In this document: in pieces, positions 1 through 7,149 of the stretch | Position numbering within the stretch: the first letter of the stretch is position 1 | Layout of the letters: every line of letters starts with the position of its first letter | Assembly (NCBI GenBank): GCA_018263365.1 | Contig: JAANXI010000131.1 | Location: 1 to 13,935 of the forward strand | Source of the DNA: Fidelibacterota bacterium | GTDB taxonomy: Bacteria > Fidelibacterota > JAANXI01 | Direction of reading: 5' to 3' | Length of the DNA: 13,935 bases | The notes under the pieces: model-generated | The model's database searches: none | Told to the model about the DNA's origin: nothing | Seen by the model: only the letters and a program-made list of their open reading frames with translations | Program-made: the position numbers and the translations under genes

Positions 1-1241
1 GATAGCACGTATGCCGGCTTCTCAGTCAGTGATTGGGCGTATTTGGACCATTTGACCGTCATCGGGTCTTCCCGGAAGACATCGCCATAGATAATCGGCG
101 GTCTGACACAGCGCGAGCCATACGACTGGACCCAGCTGTCCCTGGTGATGGCAATGCCGTCCATCTGCTCCCCAAAGTACTCGACCATGTCCGAGCGCTC
201 GAATTCACCATGCACGAGCACATCTATACCGATATCTTCCTGGAACCGGATGGCGTCAGAAATCTGCTCCCGAAGAAAATCCTCGTATTTTTCCTTCGAC
301 AATTTCCCTTTCCTGTGCGCCGCTCGCTGCTTCCTCACTTCTCTGGTCTGTGGGAGTGAACCGATACTGGTGGCAGGAAGCACAGGGAGTGAAAATTGCG
401 ACCGCTGTTTCTGCCGCCGGACCGGGTAATCGTTCTGCCGGGAATACATGTCCGACGTAACATTGTTAACCCTATTTTGTGTATGTTCCTGATGGATTCG
501 ATCGGAATTCCGCCGATTTGCGATCGCCTCCCTGTTTTCCGTTAACGTGTCATTCACTGTTTCGCGACCGTCATTAACCGCCCGAGACAAGATCGCAATT
601 TCATCCAGCTTCTGTCTGGCGAAGGCCAGCCAGGATTGCAATTCGTCATCCAGGCGCCGTATCATCTGTTCATAAACATCCAGCAGATCATCGAGGAGTG
701 ACAGCGGTTCCAAATTGTCGCTTTTGGTTTTACCAAGCAGCAGAAATGAGACGGGTCCAAGAAGCACCGGGCGTGTCTGGATCCCTAATCTCCGAGCCTC
801 TACGAACTCATCGATGGGCTTGGTTGACGCCAACCGAAACGTCTGGCCTTCTTCGAATTCCGGAACGATGTAGTGATAATTCGTATCAAACCATTTGGTC
901 ATCTCCATGGCCGGAACTTCTCCATTGAATCCGCGGCCACCCCGGGCCATGGTGAAATAAGTATCAAGGTCAACGTTCTCCCCGTCCCAGTGATATCGTT
1001 CAGGCACAGCGCCGACCATCGCCACGGTATCCAGCACCTGATCGTAAAATGAAAAATCGTTGGAAGGGATATGATATATGCCGGCATCCTGCTGCAATTT
1101 CCAGTGCCGTGCTCGTAATTCTTTTGCAGTTTCAAGAAGTTTATCTTTCGAATTTTTACCGCGCCAGTAACCTTCAAGCACCCGTTTCAGTTCACGATTT
1201 GCACCAATTCTCGGATAACCAAGATTTGATGACAGTACCAT
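1..1241 (-). CDS. metE: Cobalamin-independent methionine synthase MetE, 5' part, internally shortened
   Basis: Transfers the methyl group of 5-methyltetrahydropteroyl-triglutamate to homocysteine to make methionine in the cytosol, without B12. The ATG at 1241 follows a strong ribosome site, AAAGGAGG (1246-1253). The 413 codons seen are one open frame that leaves the window at the left. The N-terminus reads MVLSSNLGYPRIGANRELKR, the classic MetE start; later come EMTKWFDTNYHYIVPEF, the linker LPATSIGSLPQTREVRKQR, and LVHGEFERSDMVEYFGEQ with WVQSYGSRCVRPPIIYGDV, which open the catalytic C-terminal barrel. The zinc ligands lie beyond the edge. Odd point: LLGPVSFLLLGK and LLDDLLDVYEQMI run directly into RRLDDELQSWLAFARQK. 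Compared from memory with E. coli MetE, about 140 residues of the N-terminal barrel (the IDEPAL to LLH-P part) are absent, without loss of frame. Identity is certain; whether this copy is functional is not. Confidence 0.93.
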   Translation of the reverse strand, partial: MVLSSNLGYPRIGANRELKRVLEGYWRGKNSKDKLLETAKELRARHWKLQQDAGIYHIPSNDFSFYDQVLDTVAMVGAVPERYHWDGENVDLDTYFTMARGGRGFNGEVPAMEMTKWFDTNYHYIVPEFEEGQTFRLASTKPIDEFVEARRLGIQTRPVLLGPVSFLLLGKTKSDNLEPLSLLDDLLDVYEQMIRRLDDELQSWLAFARQKLDEIAILSRAVNDGRETVNDTLTENREAIANRRNSDRIHQEHTQNRVNNVTSDMYSRQNDYPVRRQKQRSQFSLPVLPATSIGSLPQTREVRKQRAAHRKGKLSKEKYEDFLREQISDAIRFQEDIGIDVLVHGEFERSDMVEYFGEQMDGIAITRDSWVQSYGSRCVRPPIIYGDVFREDPMTVKWSKYAQSLTEKPAYVL

Positions 1242-1550
1242 CTCTCCTCCTTTTCCTACCATTTCAGAGAATTGTCGAATTCATTCATGTCATAGAATGT
1301 GATTTCAAGATATCGTAAAAGTTTGAAAATTTTTCGGTTAATTACAAACGTTAATCAGAAATTATTTAGGTATTTTATTTATTAACACCCTGTAACGACT
1401 TTACTGGAAATTATTTATATAAATAATTTAATCACATTATGATATTGTAGTAAAATTATAAAATATAGAATGATAATGGTGAAGATTCTCAGAAATTACA
1501 GGGAAGACTCTTAGGATATTTGTATTCCGCTAAGCTCTTGTTTTTTCTGA
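1242..1550. other. AT-rich intergenic spacer, metE leader
   Basis: This stretch separates metE from the groEL terminator and must hold the metE promoter, since metE reads leftwards from 1241. It is much more AT-rich than the flanking genes. Apart from the metE ribosome site and the palindrome at 1408-1429, I see no gene. I looked for SAM-I and cobalamin riboswitch signatures on the minus strand and found none. No -35/-10 pair stood out enough to be listed. Confidence 0.6.
1408..1429. repeat. Perfect 22-bp AT-only palindrome
   Basis: The 22 bases are identical to their own reverse complement and contain only A and T; symmetry stops at both flanks (G at 1407, A at 1430). It lies 167 bp upstream of the metE start and 122 bp beyond the groEL terminator. 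It could be an operator, a cruciform-prone spacer, or chance in AT-rich DNA. No T-run or GC stem makes it a terminator. Confidence 0.5.
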
Positions 1551-1585
1551 AATAAAAAAAGCGCCCCGGCCTCCCGGGGCGCTTT
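1551..1585 (-). terminator. Rho-independent terminator of groESL
   Basis: On the minus strand a 12-bp perfect stem (arms 1574-1585 and 1558-1569, four-base loop 1570-1573) is followed by TTTTTTTATT. It begins 26 bases after the groEL stop codon, the position expected for the operon terminator. Confidence 0.93.
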
Positions 1586-1611
1586 GATTTTCTGCGGTGT
1601 CGAGGGGTGGT

Positions 1612-3270
1612 TTAGTACATGCCACCCATGCCGCCCATTCCACCGGGCATTCCACCGCCGCCGGGCATTCCGCCGCCGCCATCATCGTCATCGTCTTCGT
1701 CATCGTCGCCGACAACGCATTCAGTGGTCAGCATCAGGCTGGCAACGCTGGTTGCGTTCTCCAGTGCAATACGCGCCACCTTGGTAGGATCGATGACACC
1801 GGCCGTTACAAGGTCGGTGTATTCTTCTTCATACGCGTCGAATCCGAAGTTATCATCATCAGCTTCACGGATTTTCTGCACGACAATCGAGGCTTCATGA
1901 CCGGCGTTCGTTGCAATCTGCCGGACCGGCTCTTCCAACACACGGCGGAGAATATCAACACCGATGTTCTGGTCGCCGCGAAGTTCAAAGTCGTCCAGTG
2001 CTTTGACTGCACGCAGGAACGTCACGCCACCACCGGGAATAATTCCTTCTTCCACGGCAGCGCGGGTGGCGTGCAAGGCATCCTCCACGCGGGCTTTCTT
2101 TTCCTTCATTTCTATTTCAGTGGCTGCCCCAACATTCAGTACCGCAACTCCTCCGGAGAGTTTCGCCAGGCGTTCCTGGAGTTTCTCCCTGTCATAATCG
2201 GAGTCGGAATTGTCGATCTGTGTCTTGATCTGGCTGATGCGGGCCTTGATGTCCTCTTTTTTGCCCGAACCTTCCACGATTGTGGTATCATCTTTGGTAA
2301 TGGTAATCCGTTTGGCCTGACCAAGATAATCCACATTGGCGTTTTCGAGCTTGAAGCCGCGTTCTTCGGAAATCACCGTTCCGCCAGTCAGCATCGCGAT
2401 GTCTTCCAGCATCTGTTTCCGGCGGTCGCCAAATCCAGGTGCTTTGACTGCAGCGACTTTCAGGGTTCCACGCAATTTATTAACCACGAGTGTGGCAAGC
2501 GCTTCGCCTTCTACATCTTCGGCGATGATCATCAGCGGTTTGCTCATCTGTGACACCTTCTCCAGAATCGGAAGCAGGTCTTTCATTGCGCTGATTTTCT
2601 TATCATAGATCAGGATGTAGGCATCCTCAAGCGCCGCTTCCATGGAATCGGAATCTGTCACAAAATACGGTGAAAGGTATCCGCGATCGAACTGCATACC
2701 TTCCACAACTTCGAGACTGGTTTCCAACGTCTTGGCTTCTTCCACCGTAATGACGCCGTCTTTGCCGACTTTATCCATAGCATCGGCAATCAGATTCCCG
2801 ATTTCCAGATCGTTATTTGCAGAGATGGCGCCAACCTGGGCAATTTCTTCTTTGCCCGGTAGTTCTTTGCTCATCCCCCGAATGTATTCCACGACCTTTT
2901 TAGCCGCAGCATCAATTCCGCGCTTAAGCTCCATCGAGTTGGCTCCCGCGGCGACGTTTTTCAGTCCCTGCGTGTAAATCGCCTGTGCAAGCACAGTTGC
3001 TGTGGTGGTTCCGTCACCGGCGACATCAGAGGTTTTGGAAGCCACTTCCTTCACCATCTGCGCGCCCATATTTGGTAGATGTTCCTTCAGTTCAATTTCC
3101 TTGGCAACGGTCACACCATCCTTGGTCACCGTCGGCGCGCCAAAGGATTTTTCCAGAATGACATTCCGGCCCTTTGGCCCGAGTGTCACTTTGACCGCAT
3201 TGGCCAGTTTATCGACGCCCTCTTTGAGCGCATTACGCGCCTGAGCGTCATATTTAATGACTTTTCCCAT
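1612..3270 (-). CDS. groEL: Chaperonin GroEL (Hsp60, 60 kDa subunit)
   Basis: ATP-driven 14-subunit folding chamber of the cytosol, working with GroES. At 552 aa it is full length. The N-terminus MGKVIKYDAQARNALKEGVD and the ATP site (T-L-G-P-K-G-R at 29-35, D51, GDGTTT at 85-90) are standard, as are PGFGDRRKQMLEDIA in the apical domain and ARVEDALHATRAAVEEG in the equatorial domain, which holds the catalytic aspartate. The ATG at 3270 has an AAGGAGG ribosome site about 7 bases upstream. It lies 45 bp after groES in the same operon, under CIRCE control. Odd point: the C-terminus carries nine acidic residues in a row (522-530, DDDEDDDDD) before the usual Gly/Met-rich tail, which here also contains two Pro-containing GGGGMP units and ends in Tyr. 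Confidence 0.98.
   Translation of the reverse strand: MGKVIKYDAQARNALKEGVDKLANAVKVTLGPKGRNVILEKSFGAPTVTKDGVTVAKEIELKEHLPNMGAQMVKEVASKTSDVAGDGTTTATVLAQAIYTQGLKNVAAGANSMELKRGIDAAAKKVVEYIRGMSKELPGKEEIAQVGAISANNDLEIGNLIADAMDKVGKDGVITVEEAKTLETSLEVVEGMQFDRGYLSPYFVTDSDSMEAALEDAYILIYDKKISAMKDLLPILEKVSQMSKPLMIIAEDVEGEALATLVVNKLRGTLKVAAVKAPGFGDRRKQMLEDIAMLTGGTVISEERGFKLENANVDYLGQAKRITITKDDTTIVEGSGKKEDIKARISQIKTQIDNSDSDYDREKLQERLAKLSGGVAVLNVGAATEIEMKEKKARVEDALHATRAAVEEGIIPGGGVTFLRAVKALDDFELRGDQNIGVDILRRVLEEPVRQIATNAGHEASIVVQKIREADDDNFGFDAYEEEYTDLVTAGVIDPTKVARIALENATSVASLMLTTECVVGDDDEDDDDDGGGGMPGGGGMPGGMGGMGGMY
1681..1707 (-). repeat. GAT/GAC trinucleotide run in groEL
   Basis: Nine codons in a row are GAC, GAT or GAA and encode the acidic run at GroEL residues 522-530. 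They are followed by a near-exact duplicated 18-base unit for the GGGGMP motif (about 1645-1680). Such simple repeats can change length by slippage. Confidence 0.7.
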
Positions 3271-3315
3271 AAATACTTCCTCCTTGTTTCAGGTACTTTT
3301 ATTATTAAATAAGGT

Positions 3316-3600
3316 TTACACGATTGCGAGAATGTCGCTCTCTCTCATGATTAAATATTCAACGCCGTCGACGGTAATTTCCGTACCGGAGTATTTACCG
3401 TATAATACCATGTCACCTTCGCTGACTTCCATCGGTACGGTTTCCCCTGTATCAGATTTTTTTCCGGGACCTGCCGCCGCGACTTCTCCCTTTTGGGGCT
3501 TTTCCTTGGCCGAATCCGGTACGATAATACCGCCTTCGGTTTTTTCTTCTGCTTCGGACGGTTTGACGACCACCCGATCTGCTAACGGTTTAATGTTCAT
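3316..3600 (-). CDS. groES: Co-chaperonin GroES (Hsp10)
   Basis: Seven-subunit lid of the GroEL folding chamber. The 94-aa length is typical. It opens with MNIKPLADRVVVKPSEAEEK, carries the mobile-loop sequence GGIIVPDSAKEKPQKGEV (about residues 23-40) that contacts GroEL, and ends with the GVEYLIMRESDILAIV signature. The ATG at 3600 follows GGAGGAG with good spacing. It is the first gene of the groES-groEL operon; its leader contains a CIRCE operator, so HrcA-mediated heat-shock control is expected. No sign of damage. Confidence 0.98.
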   Translation of the reverse strand: MNIKPLADRVVVKPSEAEEKTEGGIIVPDSAKEKPQKGEVAAAGPGKKSDTGETVPMEVSEGDMVLYGKYSGTEITVDGVEYLIMRESDILAIV

Positions 3601-3705
3601 TCGCTCCTCCTTTTGAGTCCTTGAATGATTTTAGGTTACAATATGATTGTGTCGGAAATGCGCCGGCCTGTTGCGCCGGGCTCAAATCATCAGATGATAT
3701 GTTTG

Positions 3706-3732
3706 TTAGCACTCTCATCGATTGAGTGCTAA
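3706..3732 (-). promoter_or_regulatory. CIRCE operator (HrcA binding site)
   Basis: TTAGCACTC, nine bases, GAGTGCTAA: an exact match to the CIRCE consensus inverted repeat (arms 3706-3714 and 3724-3732). It lies in the groES leader just downstream of the -10 box, so bound HrcA would cover the transcription start. hrcA itself is not in the window. Confidence 0.97.
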
Positions 3733-3761
3733 AATTAATAACGGAGGGCTTACGGTGTCAA
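3733..3761 (-). promoter_or_regulatory. Sigma-70-type promoter of groESL
   Basis: On the minus strand a perfect -35 TTGACA (3756-3761) is followed after 17 bases by TTAATT (3733-3738). A TATTAAT reading two bases earlier is also possible. It abuts the CIRCE operator. Confidence 0.8.
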
Positions 3762-3877
3762 GCGCTATTTACAATTTTCTACATAGAATCGGAACTGAAA
3801 TACTTTTCCAAAACAAAAATCGACAGAGGACCAAAATATATAAACTGCATCATTGGAAAACCGGCACACCACCTCCG

Positions 3878-4231
3878 TTATAATTCCCGCAAGACTTCCT
3901 GTACATCCGTAATTTGAAACGGCTTGTGCACGGTATACTCTACCTGATGCTCTTCCAATTTATCCTTCTCAATGGAATCCCCCATGCCAGAGATAACGAT
4001 GATTTTGGTCTCCGGCGCTGTCTCCCGGAGATATTCCACCACTTCCCAGCCCGAAATATCGGGAAGCGTGAGATCGCAGAAGGCGACATCGAAGTCGTTC
4101 TTATCGATAGCGGATTTTGCGGACTCGCCGTCATGCGCAACAACTCCAGTATAATCTTCTAACGAAACCACATCATTCAGCAGTGTGCTGATATTTTCGT
4201 TGTCATCAACAATAAGAATCTGCAGCCCCAT
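3878..4231 (-). CDS. Single-domain response regulator (CheY-like receiver)
   Basis: A 117-aa stand-alone phosphoacceptor domain with no output domain. All receiver hallmarks are present: the acidic pair D9-D10 in LIVDDNE, the phosphorylation site D53 in FCDLTLPDISG, the switch residue S81 in IVISG, and K103 in VHKPF. Such proteins relay phosphate from a histidine kinase to another protein. No kinase gene is adjacent, so the partner is unknown. The ATG at 4231 has AGGAGG ten bases upstream. It reads toward the groESL promoter region and ends 117 bp before that promoter; no terminator is evident between them. The family is certain; the pathway cannot be assigned. Confidence 0.92.
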   Translation of the reverse strand: MGLQILIVDDNENISTLLNDVVSLEDYTGVVAHDGESAKSAIDKNDFDVAFCDLTLPDISGWEVVEYLRETAPETKIIVISGMGDSIEKDKLEEHQVEYTVHKPFQITDVQEVLREL

Positions 4232-4470
4232 AATTGCGGAACCTCCTGCTTAATTAGACTTCACTTTCACGATCCAGAATAATCTGTTTTATCAGTCGGT
4301 TAAAATACGAGGATTTATGAAGGAGAAAAACAAAAAATTTGGAAATCCGTCAGCCGGAGTAAAAGTCTCTCAACTGGCATGGAAAACCTCTTGATTTTTT
4401 CGCCCTTCCACCCATCCGAACTATCGCTTTTAGTATTGAATCAAAATTCCGCAAAAACCGGAATCAATAA

Positions 4471-4499
4471 TTGCATCCTCCTCAATCTCACTGTATATT
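4471..4499 (+). promoter_or_regulatory. Promoter of tRNA-Phe
   Basis: TTGCAT (4471-4476) and TATATT (4494-4499) are separated by exactly 17 bases. The -10 box ends 27 bp before the tRNA 5' end, a fitting distance for a short 5' leader. Confidence 0.7.
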
Positions 4500-4526
4500 T
4501 TTTGCGCTCTTTGAGAGAAATCTCGT

Positions 4527-4599
4527 GGCGCCTTAGCTCAGTCGGTAGAGCAGTGGACTGAAAATCCGCGTGTCCTTGGTTCGATTCCGAGAGGCGCCA
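4527..4599 (+). tRNA. tRNA-Phe (anticodon GAA)
   Basis: A 73-nt cloverleaf. The acceptor GGCGCCT (4527-4533) pairs perfectly with AGGCGCC (4592-4598). The D arm is GCTCAGTCGGTAGAGC. The anticodon stem GTGGA/TCCGC carries loop CTGAAAA with anticodon GAA. The T arm is CTTGG-TTCGATT-CCGAG, and the discriminator is A4599. CCA is not encoded (next bases CTC), so it must be added after transcription. Confidence 0.97.
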
Positions 4600-4606
4600 C
4601 TCAGAC

Positions 4607-4643
4607 AAAGCCCTGTTCGTCTGTGACGGCAGGGCTTTTGTTG
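4607..4643 (+). terminator. Rho-independent terminator after tRNA-Phe
   Basis: AAAGCCCTG (4607-4615) pairs with CAGGGCTTT (4630-4638), and the loop folds further (CGTC-TGT-GACG). The stem is followed by TTTTGTTGTTTT. It lies between tRNA-Phe and the convergent ATP-grasp gene. Confidence 0.88.
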
Positions 4644-4681
4644 TTTTACAACCGATCACAAAACCGTAAAGCAGCCTCCGG

Positions 4682-5546
4682 TTATTCGTTTATTTTATCG
4701 CGAATACCGTGTGCGAATCTTTCCGCTGCCTCTTTCGAATGTGCAAAAAACATCTTCGGCTCAATCAATTCCAGTTCCATCAGTCGTATTTTTCCTGCTT
4801 CATCTTCAATGAAGTTGATCCGGGCGTAGAATGGTTCGGCTTCAAGTGCCGCAATAACGTTGTTGGCGAACTTTCTGTATCGCTTATCCACAGATATTGT
4901 GCTCTCTTTCCCGCCATATGTGAACCGGACCCGGAATTCTCCGTCCTTTGCTGTTTTTCGGACGCAATGCGTGATTTTCCCATCGATGTACAATGCTGAT
5001 ATTTCTCCGCCGGTAACGATAGATCCTGCAAACTTCTGGACCATTAATGCTCCGCGTTGCGGACACGCGCTGACGAATTTTTCAACGGCTTCCAGCGTTG
5101 GACTTTGGAGCCGAACTGTGTTCCGTCCACCGGCGGAGACCGAAGGTTTCAGCACAACGTCGTCCAGTCTATTTTGCTCCAGACACCTCATAACTCGTTT
5201 GATGCTCCAATCCGGAATAAAATGTGTTTCGACTACCGGAATACCGGCATCGGCGAGACCGATAAGGTACCGCTTATCATAATTCCACCGGACAAGAGAA
5301 ACCGGATTGACAAATCGACTTTTCTGCTCAACTTTTTCAATCCAATCCTGAAAAATCTCTATCTTCCACGTGTAATCCCAAATCGATCGAATGATGACGG
5401 GATCATATTGTCCCCAATCGATATGGGGGGGCATCCCATATTTTGAGTTCGGCGTGGAGATTCTGTCTCAGTATCTCCTTCAGTAAGAGATTATCATCGG
5501 TATTCCTCTGGTATTCCGTTTCAGATGTAGCGAGTGCAATCGACAT
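4682..5546 (-). CDS. DcsG-like ATP-grasp ligase, split by a frameshift in a homopolymer
   Basis: ATP-grasp enzymes join a carboxylate to an amine or thiol through an acyl-phosphate. This one resembles the family of the cycloserine ligase DcsG and RimK/glutathione-synthase-like proteins: IIRSIWDYTWK, LVRWNYDKRYL, the nucleotide-loop sequence VVLKPSVSAGGRNT and the metal-ligand strand RLMELELIEPK. The substrate is unknown. The long frame (5434-4682, 250 aa) starts late at MPPHIDWGQYDP. The missing N-terminus (MSIALATSETEYQRNTDDNL, ATG at 5546 behind GGAAGAGGG) lies in the next frame and stops soon after the run of seven C on the minus strand (5425-5431). Six C would give one 287-aa protein of normal family length, reading KIWDAPHIDWGQ across the join. 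So this is either a sequencing error or a one-base insertion that kills or phase-switches the gene. It stands alone, convergent with tRNA-Phe. Confidence 0.8.
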
Positions 5547-5779
5547 TTCCCTCTTCCCCCGTTATTCCTCAAATTGTCATTCCGATATTGCGAATTTTTT
5601 TGTTATGTTCGATTCAAATAAAGTAGCAAAAACTACCTGGGAACGCTATGTATCTCATCTCCTGACCACATGAATTGAAAATAACCGATTAGGTGGAAGT
5701 ATTGGACTGCACAGACTTTGTAACTCTCACCGACTGAAATCATCAAAGGAGAAAGCCAGGGGAAGAAATCAATGGTTGC
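5547..5779. other. Divergent intergenic region between ATP-grasp gene and rpoD
   Basis: About 230 bp upstream of both the leftward ATP-grasp gene and the rightward sigma-factor promoter. I see the GGAAGAGGG ribosome site for the ATP-grasp reading frame, but no confident promoter for it, no hairpin and no further gene. Confidence 0.5.
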
Positions 5780-5808
5780 TTGACAATAAACAGGTAATGC
5801 GTTACTAT
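5780..5808 (+). promoter_or_regulatory. Promoter of rpoD-rpsU
   Basis: A perfect TTGACA (5780-5785) and TACTAT (5803-5808) lie 17 bases apart, 47 bases upstream of the sigma-factor ATG. A second AT-rich box, TATAAA, follows closely. The leader is short and has no obvious structure. Confidence 0.82.
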
Positions 5809-5855
5809 TATAAAATGTAAAGAGAAGAGGAATATTAAAAGGGGGCTAATCGCCT

Positions 5856-6713
5856 ATGGCAAAGAAGGATTCCGGGGTCAGAGACCGCACAAATCGTTCT
5901 CTCAGTAAGTATCTGGAGGAAATCGGCCAGTATGAACCGCTGGCTCCTGAAGAAGAAATTGCTGTTGCAAAAAAGGTAAAAGAAGGTTCACAGGAAGCAC
6001 TCGAAAAACTTACCACCGCCAACTTGCGTTTTGTCGTGAGTGTGGCGAAAGATTACCAGGGTCAGGGACTGCCGCTGTCTGACCTGATAAATGAAGGCAA
6101 TCTCGGTCTCATTAAAGCCGCACATCGGTTCGATGAAACCCGGGGATTTAAATTCATTTCCTACGCCGTCTGGTGGATTCGCCAGTCCATTCTCCAGGCA
6201 CTGGCGGAACACTCCCGGATTATCCGGCTGCCGCTGAACCGGGTCGGGAATATCACCAAGATCTCCAAAGCATCCGAAAAACTGCAGCACGATCTCAAGC
6301 GAAAACCGCGTCCCGGCGAAATCGCCGACGAGCTGGACATGAAGCCGGAAGAGGTCTCCGATGCCATTCAGATCTCCCGGCGCCACTATTCACTGGACAA
6401 GCCGTTCCGGGATGGTGAATCCAACTCGCTGATGGATGTGATTGAGGACAACGAGGGCGAAGAGCCGGATGAAGACCTGATGAGCGAATCCCTGAAACAG
6501 GAAGTGATGGATGCCTTAGGGACCCTGAGTGAACGTGAGTGTACCGTATTGGAAATGTATTTCGGTATCGGACGGGACTATGCCCTGACACTCAACGAAA
6601 TTGGCGATGAATTCGGTCTGACCCGTGAACGGATTCGTCAGATTAAAGAAAAAGCCCTGCGTCGTCTTCGTCATAAATCACGCAGCAAAGGTTTGCGTCA
6701 GTATTTAGGATAA
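5856..6713 (+). CDS. rpoD: Primary sigma factor, RpoD/SigA type (short, no region 1.1)
   Basis: Directs RNA polymerase to -35/-10 promoters; probably the housekeeping sigma factor. At 285 aa it lacks region 1.1 and the long non-conserved insert of proteobacterial RpoD, as is typical of Bacteroidota and relatives. Region 1.2 (about 15-45) contains SLSKYLEEIGQYEPLAPEEE. Region 2 (about 51-120) contains LSDLINEGNLGLIKAAHRFD and FKFISYAVWWIRQSILQAL, the core-binding, melting and -10 recognition segments. Region 3 spans about 130-205. Region 4.2 (245-273) has the helix-turn-helix LTLNEIGDEFGLTRERIRQI, which reads the -35 box. The strong TTGACA promoters in this window fit such a factor. The ATG at 5856 follows AAAAGGGGG. 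rpsU follows after 38 bp in the same transcript. Confidence 0.96.
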   Translation: MAKKDSGVRDRTNRSLSKYLEEIGQYEPLAPEEEIAVAKKVKEGSQEALEKLTTANLRFVVSVAKDYQGQGLPLSDLINEGNLGLIKAAHRFDETRGFKFISYAVWWIRQSILQALAEHSRIIRLPLNRVGNITKISKASEKLQHDLKRKPRPGEIADELDMKPEEVSDAIQISRRHYSLDKPFRDGESNSLMDVIEDNEGEEPDEDLMSESLKQEVMDALGTLSERECTVLEMYFGIGRDYALTLNEIGDEFGLTRERIRQIKEKALRRLRHKSRSKGLRQYLG

Positions 6714-6751
6714 ACTTACTAACGTGATCACCCTGAGGAGGTGAAGTTTTA

Positions 6752-6949
6752 ATGATCGAAGTTAACGTCAGAAAGGATGAGTCGCTTGAACGCGCGATGC
6801 GGCGGTTTCAAAAGAAGTTCCAGAAGGCTGGGATCTTCAAGGAGATCAAGCAGCACTCCTATTACATGAAGCCCAGCGATGAAAAACGCATGAAGCGCGC
6901 GAAAGCCATCCGGCGTCAGCGTCGTCGCTCTCGTCGAAACAAGCGGTAA
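6752..6949 (+). CDS. rpsU: Small ribosomal subunit protein bS21
   Basis: Small basic protein of the 30S subunit, located near the 3' end of 16S rRNA, where it helps mRNA binding at initiation. The 65-aa length is normal. It starts MIEVNVRKDESLERAMRRFQ, has FKEIKQHSYYMKPSDEKRMK, and ends in an arginine/lysine-rich tail (RRQRRRSRRNKR). A strong ribosome site, GAGGAGGTGA, precedes the ATG at 6752. It lies directly downstream of the sigma-factor gene and before a terminator, so the two are probably one transcript. This is a different arrangement from the enterobacterial rpsU-dnaG-rpoD order, and no dnaG is present here. Confidence 0.97.
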   Translation: MIEVNVRKDESLERAMRRFQKKFQKAGIFKEIKQHSYYMKPSDEKRMKRAKAIRRQRRRSRRNKR

Positions 6950-6991
6950 CAGCGGACTTTCGCTTACAGTCTTCCGCTCAGTTTTCGATCA

Positions 6992-7021
6992 AAAGCGTCC
7001 CGTTACCGGGGCGCTTTTTTT
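6992..7021 (+). terminator. Rho-independent terminator after rpsU
   Basis: An 11-bp stem with one G-U pair (6992-7002 with 7007-7017) has a TTAC loop and a run of seven T. On the opposite strand the same stem has only a short T-run, so weak use by the leftward operon that ends at 7150 is possible. Confidence 0.93.
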
Positions 7022-7069
7022 GTATCTCAGAATCTATGCGATGACAGGAAAGCCACTATTCCCTGATAG

Positions 7070-7094
7070 TCATCCTGAGTTGGTCGAAAGGTGA
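7070..7094. repeat. Possible dispersed 'CATCCTGAG...TCGAAAGG' repeat
   Basis: TCATCCTGAGTTGGTCGAAAGGTGA closely resembles the short imperfect inverted repeat of form TCATCCTGAGC-TTGTCGAAGGATGA that I know as scattered between genes in many bacterial genomes. Only one copy is present here, between two operons that end facing each other, so the call rests on recall. Confidence 0.35.
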
Positions 7095-7149
7095 ACGCCG
7101 GAAAAGATCATCTCTCCGATAATATATTTACGTACTTTTAAAGACTAAC

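Noticed and set aside
1242..1550. Possible SAM or cobalamin riboswitch controlling metE
   Set aside because: No conserved SAM-I or B12-box elements and no paired GC-rich stems are visible on the minus strand.
1597..2553. A 318-codon open frame on the plus strand opposite groEL
   Set aside because: It lies wholly antisense to a well-conserved groEL, has no recognisable family and no ribosome site; it is a by-product of groEL codon bias.
4232..4330. A TTTAAC-17-TATTCT promoter for the response regulator on the minus strand
   Set aside because: The -35 match is weak and the region is AT-rich, so it was not listed as a feature.
4317..4394. A 25-codon plus-strand frame with a GAGG-like site upstream of its ATG
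   Set aside because: Too short to judge, no recognisable product and no terminator; likely chance upstream of the tRNA promoter.
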